Assembly: GCA_017860075.1 (NCBI GenBank)
Contig: JAFNAH010000119.1
Coordinates: 1-5,580, forward strand
Direction of reading: 5' to 3'
Length of the DNA: 5,580 nt
Source of the DNA: Acidobacteriota bacterium
Lineage (GTDB): Bacteria > Acidobacteriota > UBA6911
The notes beneath the pieces were generated by a model. The model was not told where the DNA came from and did no database searches. It saw only the letters and a program-made list of their open reading frames with translations. Position numbers and translations under genes: made by a program. Below, piece by piece: positions 1-5,580 of this stretch (position 1 is its first letter; the number at the start of each line of letters is the position of its first letter).

Positions 1-1
1 C

Positions 2-139
2 CAGGAGTGGGCCTCACACCTGAGGTCCCTCGCTATGATGGTGAGTCCGAATCCCGAGGCCGATTACAACCCCGATTCCGATCCCGACAGCGAGGATTGG
101 TCAAGCCTGACCACGAAGTCCCTGATCACCCTGAGATAG
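2..139 (+). CDS. C-terminal fragment of an unrecognised protein, open at the left edge
   Basis: An open frame enters at base 2 and ends at a TAG at 137-139, giving 45 residues with no start needed inside the window. About 35 of 45 codons end in G or C, like the certain genes nearby, whereas the competing plus frame that starts at base 7 has only about half. The residues read like a real C-terminus: a helical stretch beginning QEWASHLRSLAMM, then an acidic Asp/Pro/Ser segment (NPDSDPDSEDW), then a basic-ended tail finishing KSLITLR. The acidic segment explains a six-base periodicity (CGAtnC units) visible at about 55-96. The gene would converge on the minus-strand oxidoreductase, whose stop is 43 bases away. 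I do not recognise the family and assign no function. The minus strand shares the same GC periodicity, but its frame is broken by a TAA at 64-66, which favours the plus reading. Confidence 0.42.
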   Translation, partial: QEWASHLRSLAMMVSPNPEADYNPDSDPDSEDWSSLTTKSLITLR

Positions 140-182
140 CCGGAGCGGCCCGCCAGCCTCCCCATGCCAGCGGTTGCTGCAT

Positions 183-1550
183 CTACGCAGACGTCCCCAG
201 GGTCATGTCGAGGCGCCAGGGCGCGCGGTATCCCCTCGTGACGTATGACTGAGCCTCAGGGTCGCCGATCATCTGCTCTTTCTCGACGTCCCATTTCACC
301 TGTCGTCCAAGCCGCTGTGCGATATTTGCCAGGTGGCAGGCGATCATCGAATTGTGGCCGATCTCCACGTCGGAATTGGGGCGCTGCCGAGAGCGCATGC
401 AGTCCACGAAGTTCTGGACATGGATCCCATGGTAGTCTGCGCTGCCGGCCGACTGCCTGGGCATTCCCGGGGACTTGTATTGCCTGGGTTTGTTGATGGC
501 ATCGGTTTCCGGGTAGATTTCCCAGCCGCCGCGATCCACGACCAGCACGCCGTCGTTGCCGTGAAACTCGACGCCGTGCTCACGGGCCTCCGGGCCCCGG
601 CCCAGGCCCACCGCGTGCTCCCAGATCATGCTGAAGTCGGGGAATTCCCAGATTGCCTGCTGGGTATCGGGCGTCTGCATCGCGTCGTTCGGATAGCCGA
701 ACTTCCCGCCCACCGAGACCGCTGAGCTTGGAGCCTTAATCCCCATGCCCCAGTTCGCGATGTCGATCATGTGGGCGCCCCAGTCGGTCATGAGGCCGCC
801 GGAGTAATCCCAGTACCAGCGGAAGGTGAAATGAAAGCGGTTCTTGTTGAACGGGCGTTTCGGGGCAGGCCCGAGCCAGAAGTCGTAGTCGACGCCGGGA
901 GGCGGGTCGCTGTCAGGAATAACGGGGATCTCACCTTTCCAATCGAGGAATGCCCACGCCCGCACCAGACGTATCTTACCCAGTTTGCCGCTCTGCACGT
1001 ATTCGACTGCCCTCTGGTAATGAGGAGCGCTCCGCTGCTGGGTGCCCATCTGAACGACCCGGTTGTACTTGCGCGCAGCCTCCACCATGGCGCGCCCTTC
1101 GCCGATCGAGATTGCCAGAGGCTTCTCGACGTAGACGTCCTTGCCTGCCTGACATGCCATGATCGCGGGCAGGGCGTGCCAGTGGTCCGGCGTTCCAATG
1201 GCCACGGCATCGACCTCTTTCCGGTCCAGGACGACCCGGAAGTCGCGTGTGGTCAGCCCGGGCTTCTGCCCGGTACCCTGCTCCACCATTGAAACTCCTC
1301 GTGCGGCCTGAGCGTCATCAACATCACAGACCGCGATGCATTCGACATCCTTGATCCGGATGAACTTGCTCAGGTTGGCACGGCCCTGTCCGCCGCTGCC
1401 GATCAGGGCGATACGGATGCGATCGTTCGCACCGATGACCTTGCTGTAAGAAGCAGCCGTGGGCACGCTGGTTCCTGAAACCAGAGTGCCCGCAGCGGCG
1501 CCCGCTACGAACGACTCTCGGATGAATTGGCGTCGGGTTCTAGGTGTCAT
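183..1550 (-). CDS. Tat-exported Gfo/Idh/MocA family oxidoreductase
   Basis: A protein of 455 residues, probably an NAD(P)-dependent dehydrogenase acting on a sugar, inositol or related polyol outside the cytoplasm. Residues 5-11 (TRRQFIR) are a near-ideal twin-arginine motif, followed by an Ala/Gly-rich hydrophobic stretch (about 15-34), so it should be exported folded by Tat. A Rossmann domain follows: GSGGQG at 51-56 binds the dinucleotide, and EKPL at 142-145 is the family signature whose Lys is usually catalytic. The C-terminal substrate domain has the DFWLGPAP segment (223-230) and GGLMTDWGAHMIDIANWG (251-268), whose His260 is a candidate active-site residue. Length and the closing YRAPW match exported members common in Planctomycetota, Acidobacteriota and Bacteroidota. 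The ATG at 1550 is chosen because AGGAG lies 7 bases upstream and the Tat leader begins there; the frame stays open to 1643, but that extension would bury the leader. NAD-dependent glycosidases (GH109 type) share this architecture, so hydrolysis rather than net oxidation is possible. The substrate is unknown. Confidence 0.93.
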   Translation of the reverse strand: MTPRTRRQFIRESFVAGAAAGTLVSGTSVPTAASYSKVIGANDRIRIALIGSGGQGRANLSKFIRIKDVECIAVCDVDDAQAARGVSMVEQGTGQKPGLTTRDFRVVLDRKEVDAVAIGTPDHWHALPAIMACQAGKDVYVEKPLAISIGEGRAMVEAARKYNRVVQMGTQQRSAPHYQRAVEYVQSGKLGKIRLVRAWAFLDWKGEIPVIPDSDPPPGVDYDFWLGPAPKRPFNKNRFHFTFRWYWDYSGGLMTDWGAHMIDIANWGMGIKAPSSAVSVGGKFGYPNDAMQTPDTQQAIWEFPDFSMIWEHAVGLGRGPEAREHGVEFHGNDGVLVVDRGGWEIYPETDAINKPRQYKSPGMPRQSAGSADYHGIHVQNFVDCMRSRQRPNSDVEIGHNSMIACHLANIAQRLGRQVKWDVEKEQMIGDPEAQSYVTRGYRAPWRLDMTLGTSA

Positions 1551-1557
1551 TACCGAT

Positions 1558-1562
1558 CTCCT
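1558..1562 (-). promoter_or_regulatory. Shine-Dalgarno site of the Tat oxidoreductase
   Basis: Reads AGGAG on the minus strand, 7 bases before the ATG at 1550. It decides the start: the in-frame upstream codon at 1643 would add 31 residues before the twin-arginine motif. Confidence 0.8.
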
Positions 1563-1583
1563 GGATCTTGTTGAAAGCGCCTT

Positions 1584-1612
1584 GGCATCGGCGAGGTGAA
1601 GGCACCGATGCC
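1584..1612 (-). promoter_or_regulatory. Strong hairpin in the leader of the Tat oxidoreductase gene
   Basis: Bases 1584-1591 (GGCATCGG) and 1605-1612 (CCGATGCC) are perfect inverted repeats. In minus-strand RNA the stem extends through a U-G wobble and one more G-C pair to 10 base pairs (1584-1593 with 1603-1612), leaving a 9-base loop. It lies 33 bases upstream of the start codon and 21 bases upstream of the SD, inside the predicted 5' leader. No U-run follows, so it does not look like an intrinsic terminator for pncB, which ends 82 bases before it. It could stabilise the mRNA, affect translation or bind a protein; its role is not known. Confidence 0.55.
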
Positions 1613-1625
1613 GCGCAGATGAAAG

Positions 1626-1653
1626 ATTATCAAAACGGGCCACATCGGGTCGA
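1626..1653 (-). promoter_or_regulatory. Candidate sigma-70 type promoter for the Tat oxidoreductase
   Basis: On the minus strand, GATAAT (1626-1631) resembles a -10 box, and TCGACC (1648-1653, four of six matching TTGACA) lies 16 bases upstream. Transcription would start near 1619, giving a leader of about 70 bases that contains the hairpin and the SD. The region is more AT-rich than its surroundings. The match is modest and the sigma factor preferences of the host are unknown. Confidence 0.3.
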
Positions 1654-1694
1654 ATATTCCCTTTGCTGTCCGCTCGCCGCTGCGCAAGCCGGAT

Positions 1695-3131
1695 TCAGAT
1701 CATTTCGCGGTTGAGCATCCTTTCCTTCTGGCGCCAGAGGGTCTGCGTAAGCCCTACCTTGTACCCGTGCGGGTTGCGGAGCCTGCGGTAGGTTTCGTGC
1801 AACTGCGCCAGCTGCTCCGTCCGCCTGCGCCTTATCTGTTCGAGCGACGGGAAATCGTAGACCAGAACGCCGCGCCGCACAACATCGCGGAGCAATGGGG
1901 TGCGGTTGGAGCTATCCAGCCGTTTCCTGCGGAGCGGATTGTTGGGATCAACAATGACAACCGGTCCCGTGTTCAGGTCCTCCGAAACGTCAGCGACGGC
2001 ATCCGCCTCCATGAATCCGGCGTCATCAATAAACCGCGTTACCTTCTTCCTGCCCGGCGTCGTGACCTTCTCCGGGTTGCCGCTCAACTTCATTCTCGGC
2101 TGGCCGTTGTGTTCGACCAGTTTGTACACGCCCCCGAGAGCGCCGCCACCGTCGCCTCCGGCCGTCACCAGGTTCGTTCCGACCCCCCAGATATCGACCT
2201 TCCCGCCCTGGGACATGATTTCGGAAATCACGTACTCGTCGACCTCATTCGAGACCAGGATCTTCACGTAATGGAGGCCCGCGTCGTCCAGCATTTTCCT
2301 GGCACGTTGACTCAGGAACGCCAGGTCGCCACTGTCGATACGTATTCCCGAGAGGCGATTGCCCCCGGTCTCGAGCTCCCTGGCCGCAACAATGGCATTC
2401 GGTACACCGCTGCGCAGAACATCGTAGGTATCGACAAGCAGCACGCACTCCTGCGGAAAGGACCTCGCGAATGCCCGGAACGCCTCCAGCTCGCTCGGGA
2501 AGGACTGGACCCAGCTGTGCGCGTGTGTGCCCTTCGGGGACAGGCCATAGGTGGCGGCCCCGAGCACGTTCGACGTCGCCGCTGCTCCCCCGATGTATGC
2601 GGCGCGGCAGGCGCTCAACGCGCCGTCGGGGCCCTGCGCCCTCCGCAAGCCGAATTCGAGGATCGTGCCATGGCGGGACGCCTCCCACAGCCGGGCAGCT
2701 TTGGTTGCGATGAGCGTCTGGAAATTGACGATGCAGAGCAGGATGCTTTCGAGTATCTGGCACTCGCTCAACCCGCCGCTCACCTGAAGAAGCGGTTCGT
2801 TGGCGAATACAACCGTCCCTTCCTCGATGGCCCGGATATCTCCGCGGAAACGGAATCTCATGAGACTTCCGAGAAAGGACTCCTCAAAGAGAGCGGTCCC
2901 GGCCGGGGTCCGAAGAGATCGCAGGTACTCGATGTCTCCGGCGGTGAATTCCATGTCCATGACGGCACGGATCGCCGGCTCCAGGCCCGCAGCGACCGCA
3001 TACCCGCCGCCAAACGGGTTGTGCCGGTAATAGAGGTCGAACGTGGCTGTATCTCCGGCTTTGCCCTGTGACAGGTAGCCGGCCATCATGGTCAACTCGT
3101 AGAGGTCGGTCAGAAGGGCCCGCGTTGTCAT
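1695..3131 (-). CDS. pncB: nicotinate phosphoribosyltransferase
   Basis: A cytoplasmic enzyme of 478 residues. It joins nicotinate to PRPP to give nicotinate mononucleotide, with ATP hydrolysis driving the reaction; this is the entry step of Preiss-Handler NAD salvage. The N-terminus TDLYELTMMAGYLSQGK (8-24) is typical of the family. EFGLRRAQG (159-167) lies in the substrate-binding core. GTHAHSWV (201-208) carries the conserved His, most likely His205, that is phosphorylated in characterised members. IRIDSGDL (263-270) and GVGTNLVT (316-323) form the phosphate/PRPP-binding part of the type II phosphoribosyltransferase barrel. The length is normal and the gene is intact. The ATG at 3131 is chosen because the family's N-terminus starts there and AAGGG lies 8 bases upstream. 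A GTG at 3215, immediately after the nadE stop, would add 28 residues (Cys/Gly- and Arg-rich) unlike the family. It sits 84 bases after nadE, which catalyses the last step of the same pathway, so co-transcription is likely. Confidence 0.96.
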   Translation of the reverse strand: MTTRALLTDLYELTMMAGYLSQGKAGDTATFDLYYRHNPFGGGYAVAAGLEPAIRAVMDMEFTAGDIEYLRSLRTPAGTALFEESFLGSLMRFRFRGDIRAIEEGTVVFANEPLLQVSGGLSECQILESILLCIVNFQTLIATKAARLWEASRHGTILEFGLRRAQGPDGALSACRAAYIGGAAATSNVLGAATYGLSPKGTHAHSWVQSFPSELEAFRAFARSFPQECVLLVDTYDVLRSGVPNAIVAARELETGGNRLSGIRIDSGDLAFLSQRARKMLDDAGLHYVKILVSNEVDEYVISEIMSQGGKVDIWGVGTNLVTAGGDGGGALGGVYKLVEHNGQPRMKLSGNPEKVTTPGRKKVTRFIDDAGFMEADAVADVSEDLNTGPVVIVDPNNPLRRKRLDSSNRTPLLRDVVRRGVLVYDFPSLEQIRRRRTEQLAQLHETYRRLRNPHGYKVGLTQTLWRQKERMLNREMI

Positions 3132-3139
3132 CGTCTCTG

Positions 3140-3144
3140 CCCTT
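3140..3144 (-). promoter_or_regulatory. Shine-Dalgarno site of pncB
   Basis: Reads AAGGG on the minus strand, 8 bases before the ATG at 3131. It supports that start over the GTG that abuts the nadE stop codon. Confidence 0.6.
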
Positions 3145-3215
3145 TCGAACGGAGAACGGGAGCGCTGCCTGTTGGCCTCGAGCCCGCAGCCGCAGCCCGG
3201 GACAGCAGGAATCAC

Positions 3216-4850
3216 CTAGAAACTGATACGCGAAGCAATCGGCATCCGGCGACCGGTGCCAAAAGCGCGCTGCGAGACTTTCAAGCCGGGAGCTGCCTGC
3301 CTCCGTTTGTACTCGCTGGTGTGTATCATCCTGACCACTTCCGCTACTGTGCCGCGGTCCAAATCGCGCGCGGCGATTTCATCCACGGACAACTGCTCTT
3401 CGACCCTCAGGCGGAGTATTTCGTCGAGCACCGCGTAATCAGGCAAAGTGTCCTGATCCGTCTGATCCGGGCGCAGCTCCGCCGAGGGAACGCGGTCAAT
3501 GGTGTTGGGGGGAATCATCTCCCGCTCCCGGTTGATGTGGGCTGCAAGCCGGTAGACTACGGTCTTCGGAACATCGGAGATCACAGCCAGCCCTCCGGCC
3601 ATGTCGCCGTAAAGCGTGCAATACCCCACCCCGATCTCCGACTTGTTCCCTGTGCTGAGAACCAGGTGGCCGAACTTGTTCGACAGCGCCATGAGCAGGT
3701 TGCCGCGGATGCGCGCCTGAAGGTTCTCTTCGGTCGTGTCGGGCGCCCGGTCGCGGAAGATCGGCGCAAGCACGTCGACGTACTCGCGAAAAAGCGGCTG
3801 AATCGGGATCACCCTGAACTCGATGCCGAGGTTCTGCGCGAGTGTCCGCGCATCGTCATGGCTTGCCTGCGCGGAGTAGACAGACGGCATGGAAACACCG
3901 AGCACGTTGGCCGGGCCCAGGGCTCTGGCCGCGATGCAGGCGGTGACAGCCGAGTCGATTCCGCCGCTCAATCCGAGCACTGCCGACCGGAATCCGCATT
4001 TTTGCGCGTAGTCCCGCGTCCCGAGCACAAGCGCGTCGAGCAGGTCCTGCGCCGCATCACCCTGCCGGTAGGGCTGATCCGTCGCGGAATCGGGATCCGA
4101 GATCAGCAGGTCATCTCCGAAGCCTCTCGCCTGCGCAATCAGGTTGCCGTGTCTGCCGATCACGAGACTGTTGCCGTCGAAGATGAGATCGTCATTTCCG
4201 CCGACGAGGTTGAGGTAGAGCATCGGGATATGGTGCCGCCTGACGTGTTCGAGCAGCATGCCATAGCGGAACCTGGGTTTGTTCATCTCGAACGGCGAGG
4301 CGGAAATATTGACGAGGAGGTCGGCTCCAGCCTCGACAAGCGCTCGTACGGGATCCGTCGCGTAGAGAGGTCGGGACCAGAAGTCCTCCGCATTCCATGC
4401 ATCCTCACAAATCGTTATTCCGACCCTGCGCCCGCGGAAATGGATCACGCGGTTCTCGCGAGATTTCTCGAAGTAGCGGTCCTCATCGAAAACATCGTAG
4501 GTCGGCAGAAGCGTCTTGTGGACTGTCCCCTGGATCTTCCCCTCGGCCACAAGGGCGGCGGCGTTGTGAAACTCCTTCCCCTCCCCGAGTGTATTGCGAT
4601 CGACAAAGCCGACCACCGCACCTGTGCGGCCTGCGTGCAACGCGATTTCATGGAGCGCAGCAATGTTGGCGTCCACAAATCCATGGATGCCGAGCATGTC
4701 GCGCGGCGGATATCCGGTGAGAGTGAGCTCCGGGAAGAGAGCGAGGTCAGCACCCAGGCGGCCGGCGTTTTCGAGTTCCACGAGGACACGGTCACGGTTG
4801 CCCCGGATGTCTCCCACCGTGGTGTTGATCTGCGCCAATGCGATCCGCAT
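3216..4850 (-). CDS. nadE: glutamine-dependent NAD+ synthetase
   Basis: A cytoplasmic enzyme of 544 residues. It adenylates nicotinate adenine dinucleotide with ATP and amidates it to NAD+, using ammonia released from glutamine by its own N-terminal domain. Residues 1 to about 250 form a nitrilase-type glutaminase with the full triad visible: Glu41 (FPELTLTGYPP), Lys112 (VHKTLLPTYDVFDE) and Cys148 (ITICEDAWN). The synthetase domain starts near 265. It has the ATP pyrophosphatase P-loop SGGIDS (295-300), LSTGNKSEIGVGY (398-410), GDMAGGLAVISDVPKT (415-430) and the C-terminal RVPSAELRPDQTDQDTLP (453-470). The ending KVSQRAFGTGRRMPI is also typical. Length matches the two-domain bacterial form, and no key residue is missing. 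The ATG at 4850 fits the conserved start MRIALAQIN and has GAGGG 4 bases upstream; the ATG at 4877 would add nine residues and has no SD. It lies between pncB and an amidase gene on the same strand. Confidence 0.97.
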   Translation of the reverse strand: MRIALAQINTTVGDIRGNRDRVLVELENAGRLGADLALFPELTLTGYPPRDMLGIHGFVDANIAALHEIALHAGRTGAVVGFVDRNTLGEGKEFHNAAALVAEGKIQGTVHKTLLPTYDVFDEDRYFEKSRENRVIHFRGRRVGITICEDAWNAEDFWSRPLYATDPVRALVEAGADLLVNISASPFEMNKPRFRYGMLLEHVRRHHIPMLYLNLVGGNDDLIFDGNSLVIGRHGNLIAQARGFGDDLLISDPDSATDQPYRQGDAAQDLLDALVLGTRDYAQKCGFRSAVLGLSGGIDSAVTACIAARALGPANVLGVSMPSVYSAQASHDDARTLAQNLGIEFRVIPIQPLFREYVDVLAPIFRDRAPDTTEENLQARIRGNLLMALSNKFGHLVLSTGNKSEIGVGYCTLYGDMAGGLAVISDVPKTVVYRLAAHINREREMIPPNTIDRVPSAELRPDQTDQDTLPDYAVLDEILRLRVEEQLSVDEIAARDLDRGTVAEVVRMIHTSEYKRRQAAPGLKVSQRAFGTGRRMPIASRISF

Positions 4851-4854
4851 GCTT

Positions 4855-4859
4855 CCCTC
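4855..4859 (-). promoter_or_regulatory. Shine-Dalgarno site of nadE
   Basis: Reads GAGGG on the minus strand, 4 bases before the ATG at 4850. The spacing is short but usable. The alternative ATG at 4877 has no comparable site upstream. Confidence 0.5.
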
Positions 4860-4882
4860 GGAGAAGAAAGATAGCATACAAG

Positions 4883-4942
4883 GCGGTCAGCTCTCAGCAT
4901 TGAGCAGTCAGAGAGAATTGAGAACTCAGAATTCAGAATGCA
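4883..4942 (-). repeat. Degenerate heptanucleotide tandem repeat between the amidase gene and nadE
   Basis: Read on the minus strand, the tract divides into eight 7-base units of the form T[G/C][A/C]nnnC. Four are of a TGAATTC-like flavour (4936-4942, 4929-4935, 4922-4928, 4915-4921). A 4-base remnant TCTC follows (4911-4914), then four of a TGAnnGC-like flavour (4904-4910, 4897-4903, 4890-4896, 4883-4889). The amidase stop codon TGA (4933-4935) is the start of one unit, and the last two amidase codons lie in the repeat. The composition differs from the surrounding GC-rich DNA. The pattern resembles short tandemly repeated heptamers known from cyanobacterial intergenic DNA. Whether this genome has more copies cannot be seen here. 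Confidence 0.6.
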
Positions 4943-5580
4943 GAAGCAGTGTCGGGAGGAAATTTCGTGTGCCAGGGAGTCGCATGTTCATAGAACCAGG
5001 CGGCTCGCAGCAACGTCGATTCCCCGCACCGTCGACCGATCAGCTGGAGCCCGACGGGCAGTCCCTCCGGGGAGAAACCACAGGGGACCGAGATCGCCGG
5101 CAACCCTGCCAGATTCGCAGGCCTGGTCAGTCTCAGCAGTGCGTTCCGGACAGACTCCCGCGATCTCCCGAAAGCGACCTCGGTGTCCCGAATGAAGCAC
5201 GCCGGCATCGGTATGGTTGGCCCTGCGATGACATCGCAGACACCCATTGCGCGCAACAGCCTCTCCGCGTACGCCCGCCTCCGCGCCTGGTAGCGCAGGT
5301 AGGTCACCGCAGGCATCTCGAGTCTCTCCATCATGCGCGTACGCAGGTCATCGCCGTAGTCTCCGGGGCGCGACCGCAGCCACTTCCAATGGTAGACGAG
5401 AGCCTCCGCCACGGTGATTTCGGCCGCCAGTTCGGCTGTCTCCTTCATTCCGGGCAGGTCGATCTCGATCAGCTTCGCCCCGGAGTCCTCGAGGCACGAG
5501 ATGGCATCCATCACAAGACGGCGGACATCGGGGCGTATCCGGTCGAAAAAATACTGCTTCGGAATCCCGATGCGCAGTCC
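4933..5580 (-). CDS. amidase-signature family hydrolase, C-terminal 215 residues (5' end beyond the window)
   Basis: The frame is open from the right edge and ends at TGA 4933-4935. The first visible residues, GLRIGIPKQYFFDRIRPDVRRL, match the middle of amidase-signature enzymes, the segment after the catalytic region. The strongest evidence is NLAGLPAISVPCGF followed closely by GLPVGLQLIG (coding bases 5035-5115), the hallmark C-terminal block of GatA-like amidases, then TLLRAAWFYEHATPWH. The Ser-cisSer-Lys catalytic triad lies in the missing N-terminal part, so activity cannot be judged. TYLRYQARRRAYAERLL and VRNALLRLTRPANLAGLP look more like stand-alone amidases than GatA of the tRNA amidotransferase, and no gatC or gatB is in view; this is a judgement from pattern. 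The GTG at 5514 is an internal Val, not a start. The last residues overlap a heptad repeat. The gene lies 82 bases upstream of the nadE start on the same strand, so it may lead the NAD gene cluster; its substrate is unknown. Confidence 0.9.
   Translation of the reverse strand, partial: GLRIGIPKQYFFDRIRPDVRRLVMDAISCLEDSGAKLIEIDLPGMKETAELAAEITVAEALVYHWKWLRSRPGDYGDDLRTRMMERLEMPAVTYLRYQARRRAYAERLLRAMGVCDVIAGPTIPMPACFIRDTEVAFGRSRESVRNALLRLTRPANLAGLPAISVPCGFSPEGLPVGLQLIGRRCGESTLLRAAWFYEHATPWHTKFPPDTASAF

Noticed and set aside
9..29. Hairpin with an 8-pair stem, one bulge and a 4-base loop near the left edge
   Set aside because: It has no U-run on either strand and probably lies inside the plus-strand coding fragment, so a terminator call is not supported.
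55..96. Six-base periodic tract of CGAtnC units as an intergenic repeat
   Set aside because: It is explained more simply by the Asp-Pro/Asp-Ser codons of the plus-strand fragment.
139..149. Small inverted repeat (GCCG and CGGC around a 3-base loop) in the convergent gap
   Set aside because: The stem is only four base pairs and no U-run follows; this is common by chance in GC-rich DNA.
7..252. Plus-strand frame of 81 codons overlapping the 3' end of the oxidoreductase gene
   Set aside because: Third-position GC is only about half, it overlaps a certain gene by 70 bases, and the neighbouring frame ending at 139 has better coding character.
2245..2763. Minus-strand frame of 172 codons in another phase inside pncB
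   Set aside because: It overlaps the core motifs of pncB in a different frame and has no recognisable features.
1767..3071. Open plus-strand frame of 434 codons antisense to pncB
   Set aside because: It has the same cause: it mirrors a well-supported gene and its residues resemble no family I know.
3321..4874. Open plus-strand frame of 517 codons antisense to nadE
   Set aside because: It lies opposite a gene with all catalytic motifs intact. Long antisense frames are expected in GC-rich DNA, and the translation shows no recognisable domain.
4891..4915. CTCTC and GAGAG inverted repeat upstream of nadE as a terminator or operator
   Set aside because: The stem is five base pairs around a 15-base loop, and the bases belong to the heptad repeat; there is no independent support.

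Overview
The window is a stretch of GC-rich bacterial chromosome. Four genes lie head to tail on the minus strand, and a gene fragment on the plus strand probably converges on them from the left edge. In minus-strand transcription order (right to left) the genes are: the C-terminal part of an amidase-signature enzyme (runs off the right edge), glutamine-dependent NAD+ synthetase (nadE), nicotinate phosphoribosyltransferase (pncB), and a Tat-exported oxidoreductase of the Gfo/Idh/MocA family. The spacers are 82, 84 and 144 bases, so the first three could share a transcript. The oxidoreductase has its own plausible promoter and a leader hairpin, and may be a separate unit.

The metabolic core is NAD recycling. 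PncB converts nicotinate to nicotinate mononucleotide. The middle step, adenylation by NadD, is not encoded here. NadE amidates nicotinate adenine dinucleotide to NAD+, taking ammonia from glutamine through its own glutaminase domain. The amidase upstream might release an acid or ammonia from an amide, but its substrate cannot be read from the sequence and its catalytic N-terminal half lies outside the window. The oxidoreductase has a dinucleotide-binding motif, so it probably uses NAD(H) or NADP(H). Its Tat signal predicts export already folded with cofactor bound. A functional tie to the NAD genes is conceivable but not shown.

Organism: the exported Gfo/Idh protein with a twin-arginine leader, the high GC content at third codon positions, and a period-7 repeat between genes fit an uncultured member of groups such as Acidobacteriota, Planctomycetota, Verrucomicrobiota or Hydrogenedentota. 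This is inferred from family style; no marker gene is present and the phylum is not settled.

Layout: 2-139 plus, fragment of an unrecognised protein with an acidic tail; 140-182 short convergent gap; 183-1550 minus, Tat Gfo/Idh oxidoreductase; 1551-1694 leader with SD, strong hairpin and candidate promoter; 1695-3131 minus, pncB; 3132-3215 gap; 3216-4850 minus, nadE; 4851-4932 gap, mostly filled by a degenerate heptanucleotide repeat that also covers the end of the next gene; 4933-5580 minus, amidase C-terminus. No gene-free stretch exceeds 300 bases. I saw no RNA genes, CRISPR arrays, insertion sequences or phage genes, and no convincing undescribed system. The most unusual items are the heptad tract, the leader hairpin, and the amidase beside the NAD genes.
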